A DNA stretch of 64,000 nt from Blattamonas nauphoetae (lineage: Eukaryota > Preaxostyla > Oxymonadida), in contig JARBJD010000206.1 in the NCBI GenBank assembly GCA_033064195.1, positions 1-64,000 of the forward strand, read 5' to 3'. The notes beneath the pieces are model-generated. The model ran no database searches, was not told the origin of the DNA, and saw only the letters and a list, made by a program, of their open reading frames with translations. The translations under genes and the position numbers were made by a program. Numbering within the stretch: position 1 is the stretch's first letter; each line of letters begins with the position of its first letter. Below, one piece after another: positions 36,403 to 47,459 of this stretch.

Positions 36403-36599
36403 TCAAACCATTTCAAAGAACAATAATGTCAATTTTCTTCCCTCATTCCTTCTCTCTCCTGTCTTCTCAGACTTGCTACTGCGGGATCTTTTTTGATCTA
36501 TTTCATTTTTATCATTCCAGTACACCGGACTTACAATCCACAAAAAAAGTTGATACTGAAAAAGGAAAAATACCCAATAGTGGCGTCACCAATGAGTTC

Positions 36600-37130
36600 C
36601 ATGTCTACAAATCGGGCTTTTTCCTGGAAAAACCACTTTTGGTCAAACAAAAAAATAAAGTTTACGGATTATCCTCCCACGGGATCTAACATCCTCAAAA
36701 TCCCTCGTTTGGGCCGTTTTTTTCATGTGTTCAGGTCGTATCTTCACAACATGTGAACCGATATTGATGAACTTTTCCACAGATACTTTAATCGGAGAAA
36801 CGAACAATTGGAAAAAAAGGGGAAAAATGGGTATCTGGGAAGATGTGAAAAAAGACTGTTTTTCGCGTAGAAATATTACATGGGGAAACTATTTTTGATG
36901 TTTTTGAGTGTCTTTCATCGATGTATTTACGTCAAAAATGCTGTTTCTTCGGTCTCAAACGGATGTCTGGTTAAGGAAAAATGATCGACGAAAGTTTGGT
37001 AAATGAGTGGCGTTTCGTTGTATAACGTATTTTGAGGTTTTCTCGGGATCCAGTGGGAGGAAAAAGCAAAATTTCTTTTTTTCTTAGTAAGACCAAAAGT
37101 GATAATTCCAGAAAAAAGCACTAATTGTTA
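36600..37130. mobile_element. Long-TIR element, copy E4, about 0.53 kb
   Basis: The left side carries CCACTTTTGGTCAAACAAAA, CCTCAAAATCCCTCGTTTGG and TCTTCACAACATGTGAACCG. The right side carries the complements (TTTTGAGGTTTTCTCGGGAT, TTCTTAGTAAGACCAAAAGTG). The outer bases differ from E1/E2 (GCTTTTTTC...), defining a second subtype shared with the end at 27.6-27.77 kb. No coding capacity. Confidence 0.6.
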
Positions 37131-38640
37131 GAAGTATAGAAGACGATTTGGGATCGTCAAATAAAACACAATGTGTAAACTTCAAGACAACTGAGCCAAT
37201 GGTTGTTGAGATTTGGCCAATACGAATTATGAAAAGGACACAATTCAAGTACTCGGCCGTTTACTCAGTGGGGTGCAGGAGATTTTTTTGCAGTTCTTTT
37301 TTCTAATTTGGACCATCCTTTTCAGATTCTTGGATAATCTCGATATATGGCGGGTTCTTGAATTTCGGCGCCTTTCTGACGGAACTCTTTCACTCATCAT
37401 TTTTGTTATTTTCCTTTGACTGTTCAATTATTATTCTCCTTACATCGCAATCATCCATCCCACATGTTTCGTCTGGACGACACCCATTTGCATATTGACA
37501 GGGCAACACCAGCAAAAGTCGTCACTTCAGATGACTCTCCTAAACCTTCGGCACTCGACCCAATTCGCCATCCAATCCTTCTCCATCCGGTTTTGTCCCA
37601 CTCAAGATAAAACTGGTTCAACTTCTCTTTTCGTCCAACTTTTATTCAGATGGATATGATGAAAGCACATTTTACCAAACAAGTCATCCCAGCTTGCCAC
37701 AGCAAGTATTCTACAGCCTCTGGACCAGTGAGGATATTCTGTTCTCAAGCAACATTAATCAGCCATTCCTCCAGATAAAACTATCAGCACGAAGTTGGAA
37801 AGTCGTCGTGAGGTATTTACCTGAAAGCTTCCGTATGGGACGGCATCAGCGAGTGGATGCGGGTTGGACCTTGGTTTGGATGGAAGGATCTGGTCAGCGC
37901 TGGGTTCTCACTTTGCGAATCTGGTAAAGGTGGAATTGGTTTGTCAATCCTCAAATTACCATTGTAGACATGCAACCATTCTTTTTTTTATCCAAGTCTT
38001 GAACGACTGGCTCAACAAGAGGCTCGAACTAGGACCAAGTGTCCAGGATACGCTGATCCGCTCGATTTGAAGCGTTGTCTGTTGGTTGAACATCTCCAGC
38101 GGGGTGCGTCACTTCACGTTGGACCTTCTTCTTTCGTTTTCTCTCTGTTCTCAGCACTGTGACGAAGTCTGAATCGGTAGTTAGAGCACTCTTCGTTCGA
38201 TCTCTCTTCATTACTAACTGTTCTCTTTGCTTGTCCTGTGCTCGAAACGCACTTCTTCTTTCGTTCATCCTTCTTAACCTCTGTCCCTTTCTTTCTTCTT
38301 CTTGATTCTTCAGGAACAGACAAATCAGATAGTTCAAGAACAGCAAGCGCTGCCTGGTCGATGGCACCATCAGACAAGTCTTCATCTCGAGGAAAGTGAT
38401 TGTCAGTCATCAGAATCTCGCTTAATCTGACCAATTCATCGTCTGTGAAGGAAACAGACTGACCAGCGCGCCAGCAAGTTATCTTGTACGTGGCGCACAC
38501 TTACGGCGAGGCTTCAATGAGTGGAACTAGTTCTGATATGTCTCTCGTGAACTTGACCGGTGTGCTTGTTAGTTCTTCTTCAATTGATAGTGCCAGATAT
38601 CCTTCCTCATTTCCTACCAAAATTCTCTTTCCCAGAGCTA
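37131..38640. other. Unresolved DNA with gene-like fragments
   Basis: Repeat-like sequence up to about 37420 is shared with 38.86-38.99 and 39.57-39.65 kb. Then plus-strand fragments (QQVFYSLWTSEDILFSSNIN, 37696-37755) and minus-strand fragments (FTDDELVRLSEILMTDNHFP then RDEDLSDGAIDQAALAVLEL, 38445-38320) look like real protein, but none is recognised and no complete gene can be drawn. They may be exons of dead host genes or parts of an unidentified transposon. Confidence 0.4.
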
Positions 38641-38966
38641 TCTCTCTCTGAACCAAATAAAGTGCATCATATTCGTAAAGATCTCGACAAAATGTGCTCA
38701 AAAAAGCAAGACTTTTTTTTCTAAGCAAATTTTGTCTAGAAAAGATGGGTTTTTTGGAATTTTCCCAGATGCCCAAAATTTTTTGCCAAGTTTTGTCTAA
38801 AATGTTCGGATCATCAAAAAAAGTATCTGGGAACAATTTCACGCCAATTGATTCACTGGTTGTTGAGATATTGCCATAATGAATTGTGACAAGTGACACT
38901 TTTCAAGTACAAGGCGGTTTTCTCAATGAGTAGTCGGAGATTTTTTTGAATTTTTATCTTTTACTT

Positions 38967-39555
38967 ATAGTAGTGTCAATAAAGCACGCCATGTCAATAA
39001 TTCACGATCTGTTAAGGATAAATCACAATTGGTCTAACTAAGAAAAAAATAAAATTTTAGATTTATTTGACAACAAAAATTTGAGAGTGCCTCATATCGC
39101 CCTATCGGAAAGGACACACATTTTTTGAAACTTTTTGGGGTCATTTCTCCACGACCAGACGTCCGTTTTGGACCGAAGAAAAAGCGTTTTTATCGTATAT
39201 ATCTCGATCAAAGACACTAAAAAAATGTTTCCCCATGAAATTTTTCTGGGTGAAAAATAGCATTTTTTCACATCGTCCCAGAGACTCATAATTTTTTCTT
39301 GCCATTTTTTTCAAAAAAATCATTTCACCAAACAAACGATTCTACAAAAAATTTCATCAAAATCTGTTCACAGGTTGTGAAGATATTGCCGAAACACTTT
39401 TTTTTTCTTGTGCAAAATGGGGTATTTTGAGGCTTTCTCGGAATAGAGCCAGGATATAATTCTAAAAATTTTATCTTTTTCTTAGTTAGACCAATTGTGA
39501 TTTATCCTTGACAGATCGTGAAGTATTGATTTTCTTGCTTTTTTGACGCTACTAT
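38967..39555. mobile_element. Long-TIR element, copy E3, 0.59 kb
   Basis: Both ends are intact. Left: TAGTAGTGTCAATAAAGCA, then TTCACGATCTGTTAAGGATA and AATCACAATTGGTCTAACTA. Right: the complements, finishing CGCTACTA at 39555. A TA lies on each side, compatible with either a TA duplication or an extended end. The inverted ends run about 100 bp or more and include the CACAGGTTGTGAAGATATT core. This copy shows the uninterrupted form of the site into which the hAT segment at 14.35 kb jumped. It interrupts a repeat seen once more at 37.2-37.4 kb. Confidence 0.75.
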
Positions 39556-40210
39556 AGTTGGACAGTGTTCATCAGATTCTGGGAAAATCTCGATTTATGG
39601 CGGTTAAATGAATTTCTGCCCTTTTGTGACGGCACTAATAGATGTTCATTCTGAGTTTTTGGGGATGGGAGAGACATCTCTGGATTTCCGCTTCTGCACA
39701 GTCTCGATTTGCGGAGATCCGGAGTCAAACTCGACACATCTATCTCTCATTCATTTCACTTTTATATCGTTCATGTTTTGTTATTTCATCTTTTCTCACA
39801 TACATGCACGATATGCTTTCAGGAATATACTAAAAAACCGAGTTTTTCCCGAGATTTGAATGTGAGGTTTGATCCGAAATACCCCTTCTGCCCGAAGGCC
39901 CGGGTTTTCGAGAGGGTCCGGTTTTGACAGGCTAAAATATCTGCTCTTCTGCCAATGATATCCTTTAGAGATAATTCATCTCATTTCCGAGATGTTCACC
40001 TCAATTCTTGTTGGACATATTAGCTGGTGATTATCGCACGACCAAGGCTGAACCCTCTCATCGGAGGAACTCCTCTGACTGGATCAAGTTCATCCAGAAT
40101 ATGTTGTTGACAAACTATGTCTAGAAGACTTGATCAGTCCCATCCTCCCATGAGATATTTGGCTTGGGTGGCCGTTTGAATGACATATCGAACCTGAGGG
40201 AAGAACGGTT
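39556..40210. other. Repeat debris, no gene
   Basis: The first 100 bp match 37.32-37.40 kb (CAGATTCT(T/G)GGA(T/A)AATCTCGA, then TATGGCGG). The rest shows only short frames. Confidence 0.45.
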
Positions 40211-40219
40211 TGACCTTTT

Positions 40220-40970
40220 CTTAGAATTCCATTTTTGATGGAAATTGATGTACAGTGATTACATACTTGAAAGTAGTGTTCACACCAAGATCTCGTGACT
40301 GATGAAAACGGCTGGTGTGGGCAGGGATTATCACAACATCGATCCCCTGCCCAGCCAACACATCCATCAGTATGAAATTGTGGCGTGAACTGTGCCTATC
40401 AAGAACAATCAGAGTTCGACAGTCTGTCTTTAAAGTCAGAATTGAATGCTTTTTTCAAACAGCTCTCACTAGACCTTTGTCATTTCCATCCGACATCTTA
40501 CAGTTTGGTGAAGGATTATGTGATGATTCACAGACAGTGGTTGGAGTGCTCCCATATCACTGTTTTTTTGAAGAATTGCGTGAGTTGGAAAAGGCACTTC
40601 CAGCGGTATCAACCATGAGTTATGCGGTCATTTTTCCAGTTGGACAATCTTTGAGATTGTCCGATCTCTTCTTATTAAGTTGGATGATCCATCGTCTTCT
40701 TCACAATTATTGACATGTATGTGTGTTCATCACCTTGAACAATCAAGTCTGGATAACTGCGATGGCGGTGTCAAAAAAACACATGATGATGAACCAATTT
40801 TCATTCCTCCATTTCATTTAGATGATATATCACGGGTTGCTTTGAGTACGGTCATCTTTGGAGTCGGATCAGATGAAACAAAAAGTCTATGTCGATCAAA
40901 ATTGGTTTTCTCCATTGATCATTTTTTCATTCGGGTGTCATTTTTTTGATGTATCCACTTGGAACTACGA
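40220..40970 (-). mobile_element. Second pogo/Tigger-like (DDE_1) transposase remnant
   Basis: Minus strand. At about 40420-40240 one frame reads LIVLDRHSSRHNFILMDVLA and then GIDVVIIPAHTSRFHQSRDL, the second DDE aspartate (LDxHSSH) and the P-x-H-T-x-x-x-Q-x-x-D block of DDE_1 transposases. Upstream pieces (LLVDIDRLFV-like near 40900, RLSNWK near 40650) are heavily broken. Terminal repeats were not found. It is a fossil with many stops. Confidence 0.65.
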
Positions 40971-41496
40971 CACTCCAGAGGATTCCTGAAGCTTTGATCT
41001 TTGTTAAAAAGAGTGATAAATCAGGATTTAAGGCGAGGTGACACTTTCCTAGAGTTGATTTCTTCAGAGAGTCGGTTTTCCACACAACTCTCGACGTCTT
41101 GATTGTGGATGTTGAACGGAAATTGGAGGTCGAACAGGCATTTCCTCAATCCACGTCTTCAACTACATGATTGTTATGCGATTTCGTCAAGAGGGAACAT
41201 GTTAAAGTTGTCGATCAACCCATTCGATCCATATATTTAGGGCCCACCCTGAATGTTTCTCAGAGCCAACCATACATCAAACAACAAAGATCCCTTTTCT
41301 TTAAATTTAAAAACCTGTATTCTACACTGAGAAACGCGGAATAGATGATCGAGTGTCAAATTGCTCCAGGTTTGAATTGATGGGATGATCGACTCTCTAA
41401 AACCCTGAATTCCATCCTAACTCCTTCAGAAGACACGATTCTCCAGATTCGTGAAGCGACCAAACATAATCATTGACAGTGTGAAACGGTCGAGAG
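40971..41496. other. No supported gene
   Basis: Short frames only. This is the 3' flank of the transporter gene, probably older transposon debris. Confidence 0.45.
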
Positions 41497-43384
41497 TTAA
41501 AACTTAATGAATGACATAGTGAGAGAACACGCCCCGCATACCACTCCAAATATCATGACAACGATGGCCAAGGCGTTCTTGACGTCACACAGTGGATGCT
41601 TGACCATGTACTTCCGGTAAGCCTTTTGATATTCGTCATCATTGGCGGGGTCTTCAGGCAGTACGATCTCGATTTCACTGGACAGGTACTGATCGCTAAG
41701 CAGACGAGATCCCTCGCCATCGGCTTGCGGACCTTGATCGTTGATCGATCCGTGAGGAGTGGGGTTTTGGAGCGATTGTTGGGGAGAATCTGAAGTGCTG
41801 TACAGGCGACGCTGGTACGTCATGCCCTCCGCGTTGATGCTTCCTCCAAACCCGACCTGCTGGCTCTTGTCGTCATTCGAGTAGGGGTTGGGGTTGGAGG
41901 ACTTGTTGGCGTTCTCAGGCTCGTTGATTTCGGTGTTGAACGGGGAGACCGTGTTGAAATCCTTAATCTGCTCGTAGAACGGGATGTCGACGGGGTTCGA
42001 CGTGTCAACCAATATGCGGTGCCGATCCTTCGAGACAGCCATTTCCGGGTGTGTTCTGCATCTGATATAGAACATGGCAGGAATCACAAAGCCAACGGCA
42101 CAGCCTGCAGTCGATCCGATGATGTCGAACACGATGTCCACTTTCGACACAAACATCCCGAGCAGGATCGCACCTGTTGTGAGACCAGATCCGAAGAGCA
42201 TCACAAAAAGACGGTATTTGGTTAGGGGTCCGCAGACTTTCTTATCTTTCCATTCGTTGGGGAGGAGGGGTGGGGGACGGCCGGATGGGTACAAGTTGCG
42301 CATTGGCTTGTCTTTGGGTTTTTGGGCGATGTCTTTCACAACGCGGATGATATTCCAGAGCGAGGAGCGAGCGGGGATAACGAGAAGAGGGAAGGAGATG
42401 ATGACAACAAATGTGAGGCAGATCCGAGCCACAAGAGCGAACCAGTCGTTGTCGGGGAAGAGGGTGAGTACGTTACCAGGAGAGCGAGCAGTGAAGAAGA
42501 TATTTGTGAACTGAAGGTATCCAAACAGCCCACAAGTGAAATAGATTGCAGCAACAATGATGAAGGAGAGGACACCCACACGGTTCATCAAGTGTACATC
42601 CTTCTTCTTCAGCTCGCCTTGGAGGATGGGGACAGTTTGGTGGCATCCGAAGGCAAAGCAGAGCATGCTAAATGTCTGGATAATGGTAGGGGAGGGGTGG
42701 ATGATCTCTGGCTTGGCGTGGATCTGGGCAGCGGGGTTCCAGATGAAGCGGAGGACAACAACAAAGACAACATACAACATCGAGATGATGGAGGCGAATG
42801 AGAACATTTTAAGCGAGTCTACACGCTCGAACCACGAGAGCGGTTGGTAAACGAAGAATCCAACCATTGGCGTGATAAAATAACGATTTACAACGAAGGA
42901 GGTGGCAGGCACTCGCATGGCTTGTAGGAGTGAAATGAGGAAGTCGCCGACAAGCACTGAATATGACCAGAGGACACCGAAACATTTGATGAAAACAATC
43001 AGGGAGATAAGTAGGATGCCAATTGGACCATATAATTTCGATGCAATCTAAGATATGGAGAAGATAAAGAACGAGAGACACAAAGATGATGGTAATGGCA
43101 TTTCGAAAAAAAGTTAGGAGACACACATCACCACACGAATAACAGAGCGTGACATCAGAGGCGTAAGCAATATAATACATGGTAAGGTACGAGAGCAACG
43201 CCAGTGCAATAAACATGAGGATTGCTGGGAGGAGACCAGCTTTGGCGAAGGCATATGGGAGACCGAGAGTTCCAGCACCAATCACCGTGTTAACAAGGTT
43301 GATAGTGCCAGAGACAATCGTGGCAGGCTTTGCCTTTTTAGGAGTTTTCGCCTTTCCAAGAAGGGGTTTGTTTTCGTCCTTCAT
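41497..43384 (-). CDS. Amino-acid transporter of the AAAP/SLC38 family
   Basis: Minus strand, ATG at 43384. Exon 1 (43384-43127) and exon 2 (43047-41497) join in frame across a 79-bp intron (43126-43048, GTGTGTCTC to CATATCTTAG) to give 602 residues. The N-terminus has the family signature GTINLVNTVIGAGTLGLPYA in the first membrane segment; after the intron comes KLYGPIGILLISLIVFIKCF. About eleven hydrophobic helices follow, including FSMLCFAFGCHQTVPILQGE, typical of Aa_trans proteins. A polar cytosolic stretch of about 170 residues, rich in Asn, Ser and Gln, separates the last two helices and is longer than usual. The protein likely moves neutral amino acids across the plasma or vacuolar membrane with protons or sodium; the substrate cannot be told. 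It looks intact, and marks the start of the gene-dense half. Confidence 0.9.
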
Positions 43385-43504
43385 CCTTAAGAGTGCGGTG
43401 TCTCAGTGATTTAAACTATGTCTTGATCAACAGATCGAGCAATCGTGGGTCCTGAGAATCAAGATCTGAATTCAACGTTTGGTGATAGCTGCCCGACACG
43501 ACAT

Positions 43505-44342
43505 ATGAGTTTTTCCACTTTACTGTCTTTAGATTCAATTTCGAGAGATTTATTCGAATCATGGGCTGATCCTGAATCATTCCCTGAAAAGACTAGTTTT
43601 GTTCCTCTCTTGAAGTTATTCGATTCTACATTGACCATTAGTGTTATCTGAGTTGTAGTATCACTCATTCTCTTCCTGATTTCAACGATCGATCTTTCAA
43701 TGACATCCCTCTAGTTTTCTGCCCACCATCATCCCTTTTACCATTTCTTAAAATGAAAGACATCATCGCTCACAGTGTTCTTTCCCATTTTTGTTTCCAA
43801 TCATACCAATTTCGTTCGCTACTTCACCTTTTGTTTTGGGACCCCTCTACACTGACGTGTCAATTCCACATTTTGCTAAAATTGTTTTCAAATGACATTC
43901 TTCATCATTCTCATGTGTTTGGTCTGATTTTGTTCGCCTTAATTCCATTCTTTGACAGATTTCGGACAATCTGACTTTCTTTGAACCATCTCGTTCTTCT
44001 CGGAAGAATATTGACTACAATCCTCGAAACCAATACACAAAACATGATAACTCACCTCATTCAACATACAGTCCATCCCTCCCGTATGACAAAAAGTCGA
44101 AGACAAAGTATAGTCATCCAACTCCTTCCAATCGTAAATCACTCAACGATGACACACCGTATCCAAAACCAGTCTCCTATCCACGGCAGGAACCCCATTT
44201 TCAGGTTTTCATCATTGTTGTCCATTATACCCTCATCTAGCCACGTGGGACAGAAGATGATGAAATCTGGGAGAAAATGTGGGATGGACCAATCGGCGAA
44301 TGTGAATCGAATACAACAGCCCCGGAAGTGTGCCATGTATGA
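43505..44342 (+). CDS. Unrecognised spliced gene
   Basis: Plus strand, divergent from the transporter (starts about 120 bp apart). A first exon probably begins at ATG 43505 (MSFSTLLSLDSISRDLFESW). The last two exons are clear: a polar exon starting after an acceptor near 43956 (ISDNLTFFEPSRSSRKNIDY) and, across a 36-bp intron (44205-44240, GTTTTC to CATCTAG), the ending EDDEIWEKMWDGPIGECESN and a TGA at 44340-44342. The stretch 43650-43955 may hold one or two introns or a hydrophobic exon and is not resolved. The protein would be short and largely disordered. No family is recognised. Confidence 0.45.
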
Positions 44343-44429
44343 TGATCTCTGCTTCTGTTCATGAGTGTCTAGCGGTTGTATGGAGAGAGAGACGGCCTTG
44401 GGCGGTGGATGTGTAACGGAAGTGATTTA

Positions 44430-44922
44430 ATGTGCTCTTGGTATTGTGAATAACTTTTCGAGGCTTTTTGCATCCCTTAGGTTTTCTTACGAGCCAGACA
44501 TAGAAGAGGAGCCTTCCATTCAACAGTCATCAGAGCACCCTTCGCACTTGCCATCTAAATCGTCCAACCATCCAGCAAACCGATTCCAATTTGAGCCGGA
44601 CACTTCAAGAATTCAACAAACTGTTTGCCAAAGAAATGAAGGTTTGAGTATTCCGTTTTGACATTGTTCAGATTGCCCTGATGAGATGTTCTGTTTTTCA
44701 GCCTCGCTTGGTTCTTGCGGTGAAAATAAAAACCAACATATGGTGTGCAAAGAGCGACCAAGCAGTTGCCAATTCAATTTTCGCCCAGTGGTTTGCCACT
44801 TCCTCGTAATCTGGTTTAGTGTGGATGCGATGGAACTACCTACGATAACGTTTGCCAAGCTCATAAAAATGGTGTTAATCTGCTTTCGTTATCTCCATGT
44901 CGATAAAATTTGGAGAATATAG
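44430..44922 (+). CDS. Small acidic protein, three exons, unrecognised
   Basis: Exon 44430-44440 (MCSW) joins across a 40-bp intron (44441-44480, GTATTGTG to CCCTTAG) to an acidic exon (FSYEPDIEEEPSIQQSSEHP), then across a 60-bp intron (44642-44701) to a last exon ending TAG at 44920-44922. The third exon reads hydrophobically (VVCHFLVIWFSVDAM) and is less convincing; the minus strand over 44864-44613 is also open and could be the true coding strand. No family is recognised on either strand. Confidence 0.35.
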
Positions 44923-44978
44923 TTTATTAAGATGGAGAACGGATGTGGTAAGGAGACTTTTTTCGTAATCAACTAAAT

Positions 44979-46316
44979 ATGGGCAGAGACTGTCACAGGT
45001 TCGAGTTGAGTCAGATGACAGAACAGCCACTCGTTCAGTGTCTAGTTTGTTATAATAGTTTCCCCAAACAATCTCTCATATCATGCCAATCTGGCCACCT
45101 TTGCTGTCGCGACTGTTTAACACTCCATTTTGAGACTATACTGTCATCAAACTATTCCACAACGTTTCCATGTATTAGTTCAGATTGTTCTTCTGGATTT
45201 AGCGATGATACTCTCCAAAAAAATCTTGATCAACAGCTTTTTGACAAGATGAAATCTTTGGTCCATACGAGCAAGACTGGATTCATTCAACATGTACACC
45301 GAGTACAGCAAGCACTCTCAGAGTCAGTCAGAAGTCCACTTCGATTATATTCAACAATTGATGATGCTGTATCGCTTATCAGAAAATCATCAAAAATTGT
45401 TGTGATTTCGGGAGCAGGAATCTCTGTTTCCTGTGGAATCATGGATTTTCGTTCTCCGAATGGATTCTATGCCATGCTCCGGAAGGAAGGGATCGAACCA
45501 CCAGAAAAGATCTTTACCATCCATGAATTCCGTAAAGATCCTTCTTTATTCTACAAATACAACCATCCCCTCTATGAAGAGCGATATATTCCGTCACTCA
45601 CCCATTTTTTCATCTCCCGTCTTGAAGCTGAGAACAGGCTCAGGCGCGTATACACCCAAAATATCGACAACCTCGAATCAGATGCCGGGGTATCTCGTCT
45701 TCTCCAGGTCCACGGATCGTCTGGCCACTTCTCCTGCATGACATGCAAGAAGAAAGTATCAATTGATGCCATCAGCCCCCTCTTGAAGAAGGGGGAAGTG
45801 TTGTACTGTGAACACTGCCCAGTCGGCACAGGAGTGATGAAACCGGACATTGTCTTCTTCGGCGAAGACCTCCCCGAGTCATTCTACACCGAGTATCCGC
45901 TGGATCTCGAATCTTGCGACCTTCTTATTGTCACTGGGACTTCGATGATGGTTCAACCAGTCAGCCATCTTCCCGAAATCTTGAAAAAGACTGTTCCGAG
46001 AATCCTGGTCAACAGGGATGTTGTGGGCCAGCCCGGTTCGTACGACATCCACCTACTCGGGAACATCGACACCATCTTCTCGGCACTCGCAGAGAGGCTC
46101 TCGTGGAGACTTCCTGTCACCAAAGATGAGAGGACGAACGCTGTTACTGCTGGAAGAGACTCAGTGCTCCGTGGAGAGCCATCAGCGAGGGCGGTGGAAG
46201 CGTTTGGACAGCTTCTACCACCACTCCCCCCCGCAACGAACGTTTCAATCAATTTCATTGAACCAAACGTAAACCTTGTTTTTGATCAGAATCTGGGCGA
46301 TTTTTCTCAAAAGTGA
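44979..46316 (+). CDS. Sirtuin deacetylase with an N-terminal RNF216-like RING
   Basis: One exon, 445 residues from ATG 44979. The C-terminal ~310 residues form a class-I-like Sir2 domain: GAGIS (145-149) and GIMDFRS for NAD binding, TQNIDNLE (226-233), catalytic His245 in QVHG, zinc cysteines C253, C256, C277 and C280, and GTSMMVQP near 316. All expected catalytic residues are present, so it should remove acyl groups from lysines using NAD. The N-terminal 80 residues are unusual: C21-x2-C24, C36, H40, C43, C46, C65 and C70 follow the spacing of the first RING of RNF216/TRIAD3-type ubiquitin ligases (CLVCYNSF...GHLCCRDC...C-x4-C...F). The fusion suggests a link between deacetylation and ubiquitin, or a zinc-binding partner module. 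There is no intron, and Y14 follows only 76 bp downstream on the same strand. Confidence 0.92.
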   Translation: MGRDCHRFELSQMTEQPLVQCLVCYNSFPKQSLISCQSGHLCCRDCLTLHFETILSSNYSTTFPCISSDCSSGFSDDTLQKNLDQQLFDKMKSLVHTSKTGFIQHVHRVQQALSESVRSPLRLYSTIDDAVSLIRKSSKIVVISGAGISVSCGIMDFRSPNGFYAMLRKEGIEPPEKIFTIHEFRKDPSLFYKYNHPLYEERYIPSLTHFFISRLEAENRLRRVYTQNIDNLESDAGVSRLLQVHGSSGHFSCMTCKKKVSIDAISPLLKKGEVLYCEHCPVGTGVMKPDIVFFGEDLPESFYTEYPLDLESCDLLIVTGTSMMVQPVSHLPEILKKTVPRILVNRDVVGQPGSYDIHLLGNIDTIFSALAERLSWRLPVTKDERTNAVTAGRDSVLRGEPSARAVEAFGQLLPPLPPATNVSINFIEPNVNLVFDQNLGDFSQK

Positions 46317-46392
46317 GTCATTTCACATTTCTCGAAGCCTTATCATCGTCGTTCTGGAGTGTTGAATTTCATTGTGGGTTGCTCCAAGACTG

Positions 46393-47102
46393 ATGTCAGA
46401 CCGTGGACACAAACGGACAGGAAACGAGTACAACAAATATTCATACACTCCTCAACCTTCTAATGAGCGGAGACAAAGCCAACAGACTCGCACTCAGAAG
46501 CCACGTTACGAGTCAATTCCCTCTGATGGAACTGATGGACCGCAGCGGTGTTTGCCAAATTCTGACTTTTTCAACCAGAATGCATCCATCTATATTGAAT
46601 TTTTCAAACTCCTTCATTGGTCTACCTTTAGCTATCGAAGGATACATCATTTTTATAAGTAATCTTCATGAGGAAGTTGGCGAGGACCAGGTGAAAGATT
46701 TCTTTTTGGAGTTCGGAAATGTGACAAACATTCGAATGAACTTAGATCATAGAACAGGTGCAATGAAGGTTTCTTTCCTTCTCATCGATATCCACCTCAT
46801 CTCTCTCAACTACCCTCGATATTCTGATACAACCACACATCTCTCTAGGAATATGCACTTGTGGAATACCAAACTTACCAAGAAGCTTTAACCGCCGTTG
46901 AAAAAGGAAATGGTGCTGAATTTCTTGGGAAACAACTGTTGGTAAATTTTGCTTTTAAACAGCCTCCAACACGAAGGTATCAGATCATTCAGCATTACCT
47001 TTCCTTAGGTTGGAACCTCCCCAACCAGTGGTTGAAACTGATGTGGGTGAGAAGCAGATGATTGTAGATCCACAGAGTTTACCTTCATCCGACCCTATGT
47101 GA
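46393..47102 (+). CDS. RBM8A: Y14, RNA-binding subunit of the exon junction complex
   Basis: Four exons (46393-46549, 46632-46768, 46849-46976, 47009-47102) join in frame to 171 residues; introns are 82, 80 and 32 bp, all GT-AG. The single RRM has RNP2-like YIIFISNL (57-64) and RNP1-like EYALVEYQ (99-106), preceded by the Y14-specific linker GPQRSIEGY. The region HEEVGEDQVKDFF and DHRTGAMKEYALVEY match the MAGOH-binding face of Y14. With MAGOH and eIF4A3 it marks spliced mRNAs 20-24 nt upstream of exon junctions. The basic RS-type tail of animal Y14 is replaced by a short acidic one (VVETDVGEKQ). Presence fits the abundance of introns here. Confidence 0.93.
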
Positions 47103-47457
47103 TCAATTCACTGTCTTTATTTCACAAATCAATTACTAACATCTCACAAACGAATATTGAATCTTTATTTATCCATTTTATTCCATTTTGGTGATTGTTT
47201 TGCTATTTTGTCTTCTTTCAGGGGACGACCCCAAAGAACAGGTCAATTATGTCACGATTCACCCTGATCTGAGTCAACAAACATTACAGGGGGAGTCAAA
47301 CTACGGATTTTAGGCAACGGAAGAAATGAAAAAGTGGGAGATACATATATAAGAGTTTTTGTGGAGGTTTTGCGTTGGTCGTTGTGGGCAGGCTAAAAGG
47401 AGAAAACAAAGGAAAATGAGAATTCAACAGATACAAATCCCCAGAATCTTCATCTGA
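47103..47457. other. 3' flank of Y14; no further gene
   Basis: AT-rich; short frames only. No stable structure or RNA gene was recognised. Confidence 0.5.
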
Positions 47458-47459
47458 TA

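Noticed and set aside
27300-41450. Retrotransposons or retrovirus-like elements
   Set aside because: No reverse transcriptase, RNase H, retroviral-type integrase, gag-like zinc knuckle or long direct terminal repeat was seen; all identified coding remnants belong to DNA transposons.
44613-44864. Possible Mpv17/PMP22-like protein on the minus strand
   Set aside because: A few hydrophobic residues looked suggestive, but no family motif could be followed and the plus-strand splicing gives a cleaner gene.
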